Shown here: positions 53,552 through 62,800 of the stretch, in pieces
Layout of the letters: every line of letters starts with the position of its first letter
Position numbering within the stretch: the stretch's first letter is position 1
DNA from: JAGDMS01 sp050015455
GTDB taxonomy: Bacteria > Desulfobacterota > Binatia > HRBIN30
DNA length: 64,000 nt
NCBI GenBank assembly: GCA_050015455.1
Contig: JBEKBJ010000005.1
Location: 41,822-105,821 of the forward strand
Direction of reading: 5' to 3'
The notes under the pieces: generated by a model
Told to the model about the DNA's origin: nothing
What the model saw: only the letters and a program-made list of their open reading frames with translations
Database searches by the model: none
Position numbers and translations under genes: made by a program

Positions 53552-54862
53552 TTATCCGCGCCTCCCCCGCAGCCGTCCCCGGCGCATGAAGCCCTGATAA
53601 CTGCGCGTAAGCATATGGGTCTCGATTTGACCAACGGTGTCCAACGCCACACCGACAACAATCAACAGCGCCGTGCCGCCGAAATAGAACGGCACGTTGA
53701 AGCGCCGTATCAAGATCGAAGGCAAGACGCACACCGCCGCGACGTACAGGGCTCCCCCGAGGGTGATACGAACCAGAATCCGATCGATGTACTCGGCGGT
53801 GCGCTGCCCCGGCCTGATCCCGGGAATGTAGCCGCCGAACTTCTTCATGTTGTCGGCAACATCAGCCGTATTGAAGGTGACCGCCGTGTAGAAGTAGCAA
53901 AAGAAAATGATGAGGCCGATGTAGAGCAGATCATAGAACAAGCTGCCCGGCATCAGGTACTCACCGACGCTGCGCACCCACGGATTGTCGATGAATTGGG
54001 TGATGGTGCCAGGAAAGACCAGCAGCGACGACGCGAAAATTGGTGGGATGACGCCCGAGGTGTTCACTTTCAGCGGCAGATGCGAGCTCTGGCCGCCGTA
54101 CATGCGGCGGCCGACGACGCGTTTGGCGTATTGCACCGGGACTCGCCGCTGTCCGCGCTCCATGAAGATAATGAACGCGATGACCAGGATCATAAGGGCG
54201 AGCAGGCCCACGAGCACAAGGATGCCCATCTCGCCCTCGCGCACGAACTCGACCGTGGTCGCCGCCGCCGAGGGGAAGGACGCAACGATACCGGCGAAAA
54301 TTATCAGCGAGATGCCGTTGCCGATGCCGCGTTCGGAGATCTGCTCGCCGAGCCACATGATGAACACCGTACCAGCGGTCAGCGTTAGCACGGACATCAC
54401 GCGAAAGCTCCAGCCCGGGTTAAAGACCACGGAGCCGCCGCCAGGCGCCTCGATTTTCTCGATGCCGACGCTGATGAACAGCCCCTGCACGACCGACAAA
54501 AGCACGGTGCCATAGCGCGTGTACTGCGTGATCTTGCGCCGGCCCGCCTCGCCCTCCTTCGACAGCCGCTCAAGATAGGGAATCACCACAGTGAGCAGCT
54601 GGAGGATGATCGAAGCACTGATGTACGGCATGATGCCGAGGGCGAAGATGGAGAAGCGCTCCAGCGCGCCGCCGGAAAACAAGTTCACCAGTCCGAACAT
54701 GGTGTTCCGGGCCTGCTCGAAGAAGGCGGCCAGGGCTTTACCGTCAATCCCCGGGGTGGGGATGGCGACGCCGATGCGGTACACCGCGAGCATGGCGAAG
54801 GTAAACAGGATGCGCCGCCTCAGCTCGGGGATTCTCGATGCGTTTTGGAAACCTTCAACCAC
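53552..54862 (-). CDS. secY: Protein translocase subunit SecY
   Basis: 436 residues with ten membrane segments and the SecY signatures GIMPYISASIILQLL and GIRPGQRTAEYIDRIL. The core export channel. GTG start at 54862 overlaps the rplO end by 8 bases. Confidence 0.98.
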   Translation of the reverse strand: MVEGFQNASRIPELRRRILFTFAMLAVYRIGVAIPTPGIDGKALAAFFEQARNTMFGLVNLFSGGALERFSIFALGIMPYISASIILQLLTVVIPYLERLSKEGEAGRRKITQYTRYGTVLLSVVQGLFISVGIEKIEAPGGGSVVFNPGWSFRVMSVLTLTAGTVFIMWLGEQISERGIGNGISLIIFAGIVASFPSAAATTVEFVREGEMGILVLVGLLALMILVIAFIIFMERGQRRVPVQYAKRVVGRRMYGGQSSHLPLKVNTSGVIPPIFASSLLVFPGTITQFIDNPWVRSVGEYLMPGSLFYDLLYIGLIIFFCYFYTAVTFNTADVADNMKKFGGYIPGIRPGQRTAEYIDRILVRITLGGALYVAAVCVLPSILIRRFNVPFYFGGTALLIVVGVALDTVGQIETHMLTRSYQGFMRRGRLRGRRG

Positions 54863-55307
54863 GCTGCACGACCTCTGCAGCGCCGCCGGCGGCCTGGAGC
54901 CGCTGGATGGCAGCAGCGCTGAACTTGTCGGCTTTGACTGTCAAGGGCTTTGTCAAGGTGCCGTCGGCAAGAACCTTTATGGGACGTTTGTGGCCGCGCA
55001 CCAATCCCTTCGCACGCAACGCCTCGGCATCGACGACCGTGCCCGCCTCGAAGCGCTCTTCCAACTGGCCGAGATTGACGATCGTGAACTCCTGCCGAAA
55101 CGGATTTCGGAATCCGTGTTTCGGCAGGCGGCGTTGCAGCGGCATCTGGCCGCCCTCATAGCCTGGTGGTGTGTTGCCGCCGGAGCGCGAGCCTCGGCCC
55201 TTGTGACCGCGGCCTGAGGTTTTGCCGTGGCCGGAGCCGGGGCCGCGGCCCAACCGCTTGCGGCCCCTGGTTGCCCCTGGCGCTGGCGTAAGATCACTGA
55301 GGTTCAT
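54855..55307 (-). CDS. rplO: Ribosomal protein uL15
   Basis: 150 residues. MNLSDLTPAPGATRGRKRLGRG, the Gly-rich GSGHGKTSGRGHKGRGSRSG region and GYEGGQMPLQRRLPKHGF. Its ATG follows the rpmD stop without a gap (TGAATG). Confidence 0.97.
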   Translation of the reverse strand: MNLSDLTPAPGATRGRKRLGRGPGSGHGKTSGRGHKGRGSRSGGNTPPGYEGGQMPLQRRLPKHGFRNPFRQEFTIVNLGQLEERFEAGTVVDAEALRAKGLVRGHKRPIKVLADGTLTKPLTVKADKFSAAAIQRLQAAGGAAEVVQRG

Positions 55308-55493
55308 TCAGCTCTTCACCTCGATGAGATGGGCGATGGCGCGGATCCGACCACGGGTCGCTTCGTTGTCATGAACGATGACGGCCTTACCCATCCGCGT
55401 CAGGCCGAGCCCACGCAGCGTCTGCCTTTGCCGCCGCGTGCAGCCGATCGGACTGCGGGCGAGCCTCACTTTCAGCATGCTGAGTTCGGCCAT
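55308..55493 (-). CDS. rpmD: Ribosomal protein uL30
   Basis: 61 residues: MAELSMLKVRLARSPIGC and TRRQRQTLRGLGLTRMGKAV. An in-frame GTG at 55502 overlaps the rpsE stop and would add three residues. Confidence 0.95.
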   Translation of the reverse strand: MAELSMLKVRLARSPIGCTRRQRQTLRGLGLTRMGKAVIVHDNEATRGRIRAIAHLIEVKS

Positions 55494-55498
55494 GGCGT

Positions 55499-56017
55499 TC
55501 ACCCGCGAAGTTCCTCGAGCGACTTGCCGCGCAGGTTGGCGACATCTTCGGGCAGCCGCAGCTCACCGAGAGCCCGCATAGTAGCCTTGACCATGTTGTG
55601 CGGATTGTTGGATCCGATGCACTTGGTGAGCACGTTACGCACGCCCGCCAGCTCGACGACCGCACGCACGCCGCCGCCCGCGATGACGCCGGTGCCGTCA
55701 ACCGCCGGCCGCAACAGCACATGTCCGGCGCCATAGCGGCCCTGCACTTCGTAGGGGATGGTGCCGTCGACGATGGGAATGGCGACCAGGCTCTTCTTCG
55801 CCCGCTCGATGGCTTTGCGGATCGCTTCGGGCACCTCGTTGGCTTTGCCGAGACCGTGTCCGACCCGGCCAGCGTTGTCGCCCACGACCACCAGCGCGCT
55901 GAAGCTGAAACGCCGGCCGCCTTTGACCACCTTGGCCACGCGATTGATCTGGACGACCTTCTCCTTCAGCTCGACGCCGTGGAGCTCGATGCGCTCTCTG
56001 CCCCGGAAAACCGCCAT
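55499..56017 (-). CDS. rpsE: Ribosomal protein uS5
   Basis: 172 residues with the double-stranded-RNA-binding-like N-terminal domain (VVKGGRRFSFSALVVVGD) and the C-terminal GTGVIAGGGVRAVVELAGV stretch. Confidence 0.97.
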   Translation of the reverse strand: MAVFRGRERIELHGVELKEKVVQINRVAKVVKGGRRFSFSALVVVGDNAGRVGHGLGKANEVPEAIRKAIERAKKSLVAIPIVDGTIPYEVQGRYGAGHVLLRPAVDGTGVIAGGGVRAVVELAGVRNVLTKCIGSNNPHNMVKATMRALGELRLPEDVANLRGKSLEELRG

Positions 56018-56037
56018 GCCTTGTCCTTCTGCCTCCG

Positions 56038-56403
56038 TTAGAACTGCAGCCCGGCCTCGCGCGCCGCGTCGGCGAGCGCCTTCACCCGGCCGTGGTACAG
56101 GAAACCATTACGATCAAACACCACCGCACGAATAGCGCGCTCTTGGCACAAACGAGCGATCAGCGCCCCAACTTGCTTGGCTGCTTCCCGATTACCGGTC
56201 CGCTGCAGCTGCCCTTTGAGCGCCGCCGAAAGGCTGGAGGCCGCTGCCAAGGTGCGGCCCGTCTGATCGGAGATCACCTGGGCGTAGATGTGCTTGCCGC
56301 TGCGAAACACACACAGCCGCGGGCGCTCGTCCGTGCCTTGCAGGCGGCGGCGCACACGCCGTTGGCGGCGCACGCGGGCCAGGCGCTTCAACGCTACTGC
56401 CAT
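56038..56403 (-). CDS. rplR: Ribosomal protein uL18
   Basis: 121 residues with the basic N-terminus RRQRRVRRRLQGTDERPRL and the GRVKALADAAREAGLQF end; binds 5S rRNA. ATG 56403 lies one base past the rplF stop. Confidence 0.96.
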   Translation of the reverse strand: MAVALKRLARVRRQRRVRRRLQGTDERPRLCVFRSGKHIYAQVISDQTGRTLAAASSLSAALKGQLQRTGNREAAKQVGALIARLCQERAIRAVVFDRNGFLYHGRVKALADAAREAGLQF

Positions 56404-56404
56404 A

Positions 56405-56956
56405 TCAACTGGCTCCCGCGGCACCGGCCGCCTTCCCAGCCTTCCGCCGCAGCACCTCCCCGGCGTACTTGATGCCCTTGCCCTTGTACGGTTCCGGCGG
56501 CCGCAGGCGGCGAATGGTTGCCGCCGTTTCGCCGAGCAGTTGGCGATCGATGCTCTCGAGCGTGATCACCGTTTGGCGGTCGACCTTTGCCTGCACACCG
56601 GGGGGGAGCTGGAAGAGGATGGGATGCGAGTACCCCAAGCTCAGGTGCAACGCCTGACCACGGCTTTCAGCGCGGTAACCCACCCCGACGATTTCCAGGG
56701 TGCGGGTGAACCCCGTGTGCACGCCCTGCACCATATTGGCGATCAGACGCTGGGCGAGACCGTGCAGCGACCGCAGTTCGCGCGTATCGCCGTGGCGCGA
56801 CACGCGCACCATGCCGTCGACCACTTCAACACTGATGCCGGTCGGGAGCCGCTGTTCGAGGTGTCCTTTAGGGCCGTCGACACGCACCACGCCGTCGATG
56901 ATCTGGACCCGCGCCTTTTCCGGAACTCGCACCGGTAATCTGCCTATACGTGACAT
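56405..56956 (-). CDS. rplF: Ribosomal protein uL6
   Basis: 183 residues, MSRIGRLPVRVPEKARVQI and the C-terminal PPEPYKGKGIKYAGEVLRRK signature. Confidence 0.97.
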   Translation of the reverse strand: MSRIGRLPVRVPEKARVQIIDGVVRVDGPKGHLEQRLPTGISVEVVDGMVRVSRHGDTRELRSLHGLAQRLIANMVQGVHTGFTRTLEIVGVGYRAESRGQALHLSLGYSHPILFQLPPGVQAKVDRQTVITLESIDRQLLGETAATIRRLRPPEPYKGKGIKYAGEVLRRKAGKAAGAAGAS

Positions 56957-56962
56957 GCCTTC

Positions 56963-57361
56963 CTACCACACCGAGCACATCAGCTCGCCGCCCACGTTGC
57001 GCTTGCGGGCTTCGCGATCGGTGATGATGCCCGCTGGCGTCGACACGATGTTTATGCCAAGGCCGCTGCGCACCGCCGGGATCTCGCGCGCGCCGACGTA
57101 GACGCGCAGGCTCGGTTTGCTGATCCGCTTGAGGCCGGCGATCACCGGTTTGTTCTGGCTGTCGTATTTCAGCCACACGCGCAGCACGCGATGCCCGCTC
57201 TGTTCGATGATGCTGTGTTCCTTCAAGAAGCCCTCGGCCGTGAGCAGCTCGACCAGCCGTGCCTTCACCCTCGACCACGGCACATCGACCTGCTCCTTGC
57301 GTGCGTGCGCGCCGTTACGGATGCGGGTGAGCAGATCTGCGATCGGATCGGTCATTCCCAT
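56963..57361 (-). CDS. rpsH: Ribosomal protein uS8
   Basis: 132 residues, MGMTDPIADLLTRIRNG and the C-terminal STPAGIITDREARKRNVGGE. S8 is the translational regulator of the spc operon in E. coli. Start is ATG 57361 or 57355; AGGTGA lies ahead. Its beginning is 9 bases below the rpsN stop. Confidence 0.96.
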   Translation of the reverse strand: MGMTDPIADLLTRIRNGAHARKEQVDVPWSRVKARLVELLTAEGFLKEHSIIEQSGHRVLRVWLKYDSQNKPVIAGLKRISKPSLRVYVGAREIPAVRSGLGINIVSTPAGIITDREARKRNVGGELMCSVW

Positions 57362-57369
57362 GCAATCAC

Positions 57370-57555
57370 CTACCAACTCGCTTTCGTCAGACCCGGGATC
57401 TCACCCTTGCGCGCCAGCAGCCGCAGGCAGAGGCGACACATCTGGAAGCGTTGATAGAAGGCGCGCGGGCGTCCGCACAGCGGGCAGCGGTTGTAGGCGC
57501 GAACCTTGAACTTGGGTGGCCGTTGGGCCTTCACTCGCAGACACGTCTTCGCCAC
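57370..57555 (-). CDS. rpsN: Ribosomal protein uS14, type Z
   Basis: 61 residues from GTG 57555 with AGGAG 5 bases ahead. AKTCLRVKAQRPPKFKVRAY is followed by CPLC and CRLC, the zinc-binding short form of S14. Confidence 0.96.
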   Translation of the reverse strand: MAKTCLRVKAQRPPKFKVRAYNRCPLCGRPRAFYQRFQMCRLCLRLLARKGEIPGLTKASW

Positions 57556-57563
57556 CGGATCTC

Positions 57564-58106
57564 CTATGCGCGAAACGGCATGCCCAGGGCCCGCAGCAGC
57601 GCTTTGCCCTCGGCGTCCGTTCGTGCCGTGGTATTGATACACACCGTTAAACCGCGAACTTTTTCCACTTTGTCCAGGTCGATCTCCGGAAAGATTACTT
57701 GCTCGCGCACGCCGAGCGCGTAGTTGCCGCGCCCGTCGAACGAGCCGTCCGATACCCCTTTGAAGTCGCGCACGCGAGGCAGGGCCACGTTCACAAGCCG
57801 ATCGAAGAACTCGTACATGCGCTCGCCCCGCAGCGTTACCATGCAGCCGATGGCCATGCCTTCGCGCAACTTGAAATTAGCAATGGCTTTGCGGGCGCGC
57901 GTGACCACCGGTTTTTGGCCGGTAATCACCTGGAGTTCGCTCACCGCCTGGTCCATCGCCTTGGCATTCTGGATAGCCTCTCCCAAACCGATGTTGACAA
58001 CGATCTTGTCCAGCCGCGGCACTTGCAGCCGGTTCTTGTACCCCATCTCCTTCACCAGACCGGGTAGCACTTCCTTCCGGTAGCGTTCTCTCAGCCGCGC
58101 TGGCAT
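57564..58106 (-). CDS. rplE: Ribosomal protein uL5
   Basis: 180 residues. MPARLRERYRKEVLPGLVKE, the TGQKPVVTRARKAIANFKLR stretch and the DFKGVSDGSFDGRGNYALGV loop. Binds 5S rRNA and contacts the P-site tRNA. Confidence 0.97.
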   Translation of the reverse strand: MPARLRERYRKEVLPGLVKEMGYKNRLQVPRLDKIVVNIGLGEAIQNAKAMDQAVSELQVITGQKPVVTRARKAIANFKLREGMAIGCMVTLRGERMYEFFDRLVNVALPRVRDFKGVSDGSFDGRGNYALGVREQVIFPEIDLDKVEKVRGLTVCINTTARTDAEGKALLRALGMPFRA

Positions 58107-58110
58107 CGGA

Positions 58111-58431
58111 TCACCTATCGAGCTGCTCGCGGCAGCGCCGGCAGATGCGCACGCTGCGCCCGTCCTCCAGCCGGAGCTTCCCCATGCGCACCGGGGCGTT
58201 ACACTTATCGCACATGATCATGAGGTTGGAGATATGAATCGGCGCCTCCTTCTCGACGATGCCGTACGGGCTCTGCGGCCCGCGGGCCTTGGTGTGCCTC
58301 TTCACGATATTGAGACGCTCCACGGCGGCGCGGTCTCTTTCCGGGATGACGCGGATGACTTTACCGGTCTTACCGCGCTCACGGCCGGTGATCACCATGA
58401 CCGTATCGTTCTTGCGGATGCGTGCGTGCAT
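58111..58431 (-). CDS. rplX: Ribosomal protein uL24 with Cys pairs
   Basis: 106 residues. KOW motif VMVITGRERGKTGKVIRVIP near the start. CDKC and CRRC pairs in the C-terminal half form a possible zinc site. Confidence 0.95.
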   Translation of the reverse strand: MHARIRKNDTVMVITGRERGKTGKVIRVIPERDRAAVERLNIVKRHTKARGPQSPYGIVEKEAPIHISNLMIMCDKCNAPVRMGKLRLEDGRSVRICRRCREQLDR

Positions 58432-58445
58432 GGCCAAGCTCAGGC

Positions 58446-58814
58446 TCAGAGCACCTCGGGTGCGAGTGACAGAATCTTCATGAACTTTTTCGCCCGCAGC
58501 TCGCGCGCCACCGGACCGAAGATCCGGGTGCCGATGGGCTCGCGCTGATTGTCGATCAGGACGGCCGAGTTGGAATCGAACTTGATATACGAGCCATCGG
58601 CGCGCCCAACCTCTTTGCTGGTGCGCACGATAACCGCCTTCATGACCTCGCCCTTTTTCACCTTCGCGTTGGGAATCGCTTCCTTCACCGACACCACGAT
58701 GATATCCCCAAGCGAGGCGTGCCTGCGCCGCGTTCCGCCGAGCACTTTGATACACAGCACCTTGCGGGCTCCCGAGTTGTCCGCGACGTCCAAAACGGTT
58801 TCCGACTGCACCAT
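58446..58814 (-). CDS. rplN: Ribosomal protein uL14
   Basis: 122 residues, MVQSETVLDVADNSGARKVL, GDIIVVSVKEAIPNAKVKKG and GTRIFGPVARELR. Confidence 0.98.
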   Translation of the reverse strand: MVQSETVLDVADNSGARKVLCIKVLGGTRRRHASLGDIIVVSVKEAIPNAKVKKGEVMKAVIVRTSKEVGRADGSYIKFDSNSAVLIDNQREPIGTRIFGPVARELRAKKFMKILSLAPEVL

Positions 58815-58851
58815 CTTCGTTCACACCGGCCGAACACGCCGACGAGCCTCC

Positions 58852-59112
58852 TCACACCGCCTTCTCGAGCACCGCGCGGACGGTCCAGCGCTTGTCGCGA
58901 CTCAGTGGTCGGGTCTCCGCGATGAGCACCCTGTCGCCGACGCCGCAGCGGTTCTGTTCGTCATGTGCCTTTACCTTGCTGCGGCGGCGCAAGTGCTTCT
59001 TGTACTTCGCGTGTTGGACCAGCCGCTCGACCATCACCACGACGGTCTTGTCCATCTTATCGCTGACGACCACGCCCTCGCGGCTCTTGGCCTTGCCTCT
59101 GAGCTCTTCCAC
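58852..59112 (-). CDS. rpsQ: Ribosomal protein uS17
   Basis: 86 residues with the OB-fold stretch REGVVVSDKMDKTVVVMVER and the GDRVLIAETRPLSRDKRW motif. GTG start overlapping the rpmC stop by one base. Confidence 0.96.
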   Translation of the reverse strand: MEELRGKAKSREGVVVSDKMDKTVVVMVERLVQHAKYKKHLRRRSKVKAHDEQNRCGVGDRVLIAETRPLSRDKRWTVRAVLEKAV

Positions 59113-59312
59113 TAGCGGGCCCTCTCCAGTTCACGCGCGCGCTGAATGGTTTTGATGCGGGCGATATCGCGCCGCGTTTGGGCCAAGCGGGCCGAGCTTT
59201 CCAGCTGATTCGTCTTCTGCCGCAGACGCAGCAGAAACAGCGACTCTTTCAGCTCGCGTTCCTTCATGGCCAGCTCTTCGTCACTGTTCTCGCGCAGCTC
59301 GCTAGCTTGCAT
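59112..59312 (-). CDS. rpmC: Ribosomal protein uL29
   Basis: 66 residues, two helices: ELRENSDEELAMKERELKES and RLAQTRRDIARIKTIQRARE. Overlaps rplP by 11 bases upstream and rpsQ by one downstream. Confidence 0.95.
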   Translation of the reverse strand: MQASELRENSDEELAMKERELKESLFLLRLRQKTNQLESSARLAQTRRDIARIKTIQRARELERAR

Positions 59313-59736
59313 AGACGGCTCCAGCGGCGCCCACCCGTTGGCGGAATTGAGTCGGGATCGATAGCTTGTGCGCCGCGAGGCGGAAGGCTTCGCGCGCGGT
59401 TTCCTCCGACACCCCCTCCATTTCGAACATGATGCGGCCCGGTTTGATGACGGCGACCCATACTTCGGGCGACCCCTTGCCCTTGCCCATGCGGGTTTCG
59501 GCCGGTTTCTTCGTCAGGGGCTTATCCGGGAAGATGCGGATCCACACGCGGCCCCCGCGCTTGATGTGGCGCGTCAAGGCGATGCGAGCGGCCTCGATCT
59601 CGCGAGCGCTCATCCAACCCCGATCGATTGCCTGCAAGCCATAGTCGCCGTAGGCGAGCGTAGCGCCGCGACCGGCCGTGCCTTTGCGTCGGCCCTTCTG
59701 CATCTTACGATACTTGACTTTCTTCGGCGCTAACAT
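59302..59736 (-). CDS. rplP: Ribosomal protein uL16
   Basis: 144 residues. MLAPKKVKYRKMQKGRRKGT, WIRIFPDKPLTKKPAETRMG and the GSPEVWVAVIKPGRIMFEM stretch at the A-site finger region. Confidence 0.97.
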   Translation of the reverse strand: MLAPKKVKYRKMQKGRRKGTAGRGATLAYGDYGLQAIDRGWMSAREIEAARIALTRHIKRGGRVWIRIFPDKPLTKKPAETRMGKGKGSPEVWVAVIKPGRIMFEMEGVSEETAREAFRLAAHKLSIPTQFRQRVGAAGAVYAS

Positions 59737-59742
59737 GTTCGC

Positions 59743-60405
59743 TTACCCAGCCACCGCGGCGCGTTGTTTCTCCTCTTCCTTGGTTAGCACTTCGCCGCGG
59801 AAGATCCACGCCTTGATGCCGATGACTCCGTAGGTGGTCTTACCCTCGGCCAAACCGAAACTGATATCGGCACGCAAGGTGTGCAGTGGCACGCGCCCCT
59901 CACGGTACCACTCCGTGCGGGCAATCTCGGCGCCGCCCAAGCGGCCGGCGCACTGGATACGCACACCTTGCGCACCCATCCGCATAGCACGCCCGACGGC
60001 CTCCTTCATGGCCCTGCGGAACGCGACGCGCCGCTCGAGCTGAAGCGCGACGTTCTCCGCCACCAACTGGCCGTCGACATCGGGCCGTCGCACTTCGTGG
60101 ATGTTGATGAAGCTCTCCCGCTTCGTGAGCCGGCCGATTTCGCCTTTCAGTTTTTCGATCTCGGCGCCCTTCTTGCCGATAACGATCCCGGGCCGGGCGG
60201 TGTAAATGTTGATCTTGGCCTTGTTGGCGGCACGCTCGATCTCGACTTTGGAAATGCCGGCATGGTAGAGGCGTTCCTTGAGGAACTTGCGGATGCGCAG
60301 GTCTTCGTGCAGCAGTTGCGGGTACTCGCGGCGCGCGAACCACTTCGAGTCCCACTGCTCGGTGACGCCGATCCGAAATCCTTTCGGGTGTGTCTTCTGT
60401 CCCAT
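59743..60405 (-). CDS. rpsC: Ribosomal protein uS3
   Basis: 220 residues from ATG 60405 (MGQKTHPKGFRIGVTEQWDS). KH domain with GIVIGKKGAEIEKLKGEIGR; the C-terminal AGRLGGAEIARTEWYREGRV motif is intact. Confidence 0.97.
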   Translation of the reverse strand: MGQKTHPKGFRIGVTEQWDSKWFARREYPQLLHEDLRIRKFLKERLYHAGISKVEIERAANKAKINIYTARPGIVIGKKGAEIEKLKGEIGRLTKRESFINIHEVRRPDVDGQLVAENVALQLERRVAFRRAMKEAVGRAMRMGAQGVRIQCAGRLGGAEIARTEWYREGRVPLHTLRADISFGLAEGKTTYGVIGIKAWIFRGEVLTKEEEKQRAAVAG

Positions 60406-60413
60406 TCCGTCCC

Positions 60414-60746
60414 CTAGCGCTCGTCTACCACGATGGTGATGTGACTGGTCCGTTTGTGGATCGGTGTGGCGCGGCCATGAGCGCGCGGCATGAAGCGTTT
60501 CAAGGTCGCCCCGCCGTCGACGGTGATGCGGCGCACGTACAGGCGATCGACATCGACCCGTTGCTGGCTTTCGGCGTTTGCGATCACGGACTTCAACGTT
60601 TTGGCCACGAGCCGAGCCGCCTTGCGCGGCAGAAAGTCGAGGACCATCAGGGCGTCGCCGACGTTCTTGCCGCGGATGAGGTCGACCACTCCACGCGCCC
60701 TGCGCGGAGCGATCCGAAGATGACGGCTGACTGCACGCGCTTCCAT
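60414..60746 (-). CDS. rplV: Ribosomal protein uL22
   Basis: 110 residues: MEARAVSRHLRIAPRRARGV, and the tunnel-lining loop RFMPRAHGRATPIHKRTSHI. An in-frame GTG at 60752 overlaps the rpsS stop. Confidence 0.97.
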   Translation of the reverse strand: MEARAVSRHLRIAPRRARGVVDLIRGKNVGDALMVLDFLPRKAARLVAKTLKSVIANAESQQRVDVDRLYVRRITVDGGATLKRFMPRAHGRATPIHKRTSHITIVVDER

Positions 60747-60748
60747 GC

Positions 60749-61054
60749 TCACCCTCTCGCACCGCCCGGGGGCGCCGCTTTTACTTCCGCTTTGCGGTCC
60801 CCGGAGTGGCCGTGAAACGTGCGCGTCGGTGAGAACTCCCCAAGCTTGTGCCCGACCATGTTCTCCGAGACGAACACCGGGATGAACTTGCGACCGTTGT
60901 GCACCGCCAACGTGTGGCCGATCATCTCGGGCGTGACGGTCGAGCGCCGCGACCAGGTGCGAATGACGCGCTTCTCGCGCGTGGTGTTCATTGTCCGCAC
61001 TTTCTTGAGGAGGTGCTCATCCACGAACGGCCCTTTTCTAACTGAACGCGCCAC
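60749..61054 (-). CDS. rpsS: Ribosomal protein uS19
   Basis: 101 residues: MARSVRKGPFVDEHLLKKV, TWSRRSTVTPEMIGHTLAVH and GEFSPTRTFHGHSG. Confidence 0.98.
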   Translation of the reverse strand: MARSVRKGPFVDEHLLKKVRTMNTTREKRVIRTWSRRSTVTPEMIGHTLAVHNGRKFIPVFVSENMVGHKLGEFSPTRTFHGHSGDRKAEVKAAPPGGARG

Positions 61055-61063
61055 CTGCTGCTC

Positions 61064-61885
61064 CTAGCGGCTCCGCCGCTTCACGATGAATCGATCGGTT
61101 CGCGGATTGTATCGCGTCTTGAAGCCCTTTGCCGGCTGGCCCCACGGTGACTGCGGATGGTTACCCTTCGAGCGGCCTTCACCGCCGCCGTGTGGATGGT
61201 CGACGGGGTTCATTGCCATACCCCGGACATGCGGGCGCCGGCCCCGCCAGCGGTTCCGTCCGGCCTTGCCGATCGAGATGTTTCCATGATCGACGTTACC
61301 CACCTGACCGATCGTGGCGCGGCACGTGAGCTGCACATGGCGCAGCTCGCCCGACGGGAGCTTCAGCAGCGCCTGCGAGCCCTCTTTCGCCATAAGCTGT
61401 GCGGACGCGCCCGCGCTGCGTGCCAGCTGGGCGCCGCGGCCCGGCTTCAGTTCGATATTGTGCACCATCGTGCCGGTCGGGATCTGCCGTAGCAGCATCG
61501 CATTGCCTGGCTTGATGTCCGCGCCTTCACCGGCCGCAACCGAGTCTCCGATCCGCAGCCCGACCGGCGCCAGGATATACCGCTTTTCGCCGTCGAGGTA
61601 GTTCAGCAATGCCAGCCGTGCGGAGCGATTCGGATCGTATTCGACGGCCGCCACCTTAGCTGGTACAAGATCCTTATCGCGGCGGAAGTCGACGATGCGG
61701 AAGCGCTGCTTGTGACCACCACCGCGATGGCGGCTAGTCATGCGGCCTAGTGCGTTGCGGCCGCCGGTGCGCTGTTTGGGCGCGAGCAGACGGCGTTCGG
61801 GCTCCTTCTTGGTGATCTCGGTGAATTCGAGCACGCTCTGAAATCTGCGCCCAGCCGATGTCGGTTTGTGCTGACGGATAGCCAT
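61064..61885 (-). CDS. rplB: Ribosomal protein uL2
   Basis: 273 residues. SSRHRGGGHKQRFRIVDFRR-type N-domain (with T-S-R in place of S-S-R) and the C-terminal GMAMNPVDHPHGGGEGRSKG loop with the conserved histidine at the peptidyl-transferase region. Confidence 0.98.
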   Translation of the reverse strand: MAIRQHKPTSAGRRFQSVLEFTEITKKEPERRLLAPKQRTGGRNALGRMTSRHRGGGHKQRFRIVDFRRDKDLVPAKVAAVEYDPNRSARLALLNYLDGEKRYILAPVGLRIGDSVAAGEGADIKPGNAMLLRQIPTGTMVHNIELKPGRGAQLARSAGASAQLMAKEGSQALLKLPSGELRHVQLTCRATIGQVGNVDHGNISIGKAGRNRWRGRRPHVRGMAMNPVDHPHGGGEGRSKGNHPQSPWGQPAKGFKTRYNPRTDRFIVKRRSR

Positions 61886-61888
61886 GAC

Positions 61889-62182
61889 TTACACACTTTC
61901 GAAGAAGTCGATTCGCTGTCCCTGGGCCAACGTGACGTAGGCTTTCTTCCAGCCCGGTCGCTGGCCCAGCGACTTGCCAACGCGGCGCTTCTTGCCGAGA
62001 TAGTTCAAGGTATGCACCTTCTCGACCTTCACCTTGAAGAGCGTCTCGACCGCGCGGCGGATCTCCACCTTGTTGGCTTCGGGGCGCACGCGGAACACAA
62101 ACTGATTGCCTTGCTCATTGACCAGCGTGCCCTTCTCGGTGATCAGCGGCGAGCTGATGACGTGATAAACGTCTTTCATCAC
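61889..62182 (-). CDS. rplW: Ribosomal protein uL23
   Basis: 97 residues: VISSPLITEKGTLVNEQGNQ and the hairpin region with KVHTLNYLGKKRRVGKSLG. Docking site for SRP and trigger factor. ATGA overlap with rplD. Confidence 0.97.
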   Translation of the reverse strand: MMKDVYHVISSPLITEKGTLVNEQGNQFVFRVRPEANKVEIRRAVETLFKVKVEKVHTLNYLGKKRRVGKSLGQRPGWKKAYVTLAQGQRIDFFESV

Positions 62183-62790
62183 GCCAGCCTCCCGTTCAGG
62201 GCTTGCACCGCATCCGGCGTCAGGATGAGGCGGTCGTAGCGCAGCAGGTCGTACACATTGGCGCCTTCGGCCCGCAGCACCTTGACAAGCGGCAAGTTGC
62301 GGGCGGCGCGCTCCAGACTATCATCGCGGTGCGGCACGACGATTAGTGCACTCTGCACATTGAGGTCCGCCATCAGCTTCACCAGCAACTTGGTCTTCGG
62401 GGCTTCCAACGCGATCTTATCCAACACCAGCACTTTGCCTTCACGCGCCTTGGCAGCCAATGCCGAACGCAGGGCGGCCTTTCGCGCGGTCGCAGGAATG
62501 CGGTACGAGTAGTCCCGCGGCTGCGGTCCGAAGATGATTGCGCCGCCGCGCCACAGCGGCGAACGAATGCTGCCGGCACGGGCCCGGCCGGTGCCCTTCT
62601 GGCGCCATGGTTTTTTGCCGCCGCCCCTGACGAACGCGCGGGTCTTGGTGGCTGAAGTGCCAGCGCGACGGTTTGCTTGCTGCATGCGCACCGCCTCGTA
62701 CAGCAGGTGCCTGCGCACCGGGCCGGCGAACACCGCAGCCGGCAGTGAGATCTCGCCCACGACCTCGTTTTGCCGCGACATGATCGGCAT
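62179..62790 (-). CDS. rplD: Ribosomal protein uL4
   Basis: 203 residues from ATG 62790. The tunnel loop GGKKPWRQKGTGRARAGSIR is intact. GTG 62808 and ATG 62781 are alternative starts. uL4 is the autoregulator of the S10 operon in enterobacteria. Confidence 0.96.
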   Translation of the reverse strand: MPIMSRQNEVVGEISLPAAVFAGPVRRHLLYEAVRMQQANRRAGTSATKTRAFVRGGGKKPWRQKGTGRARAGSIRSPLWRGGAIIFGPQPRDYSYRIPATARKAALRSALAAKAREGKVLVLDKIALEAPKTKLLVKLMADLNVQSALIVVPHRDDSLERAARNLPLVKVLRAEGANVYDLLRYDRLILTPDAVQALNGRLA

Positions 62791-62800
62791 GCTGACTGGC

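Noticed and set aside
52901..54388. A 495-codon open frame on the plus strand opposite adk and secY
   Set aside because: It crosses two clear essential genes and their junction; no ribosome site and no domain.
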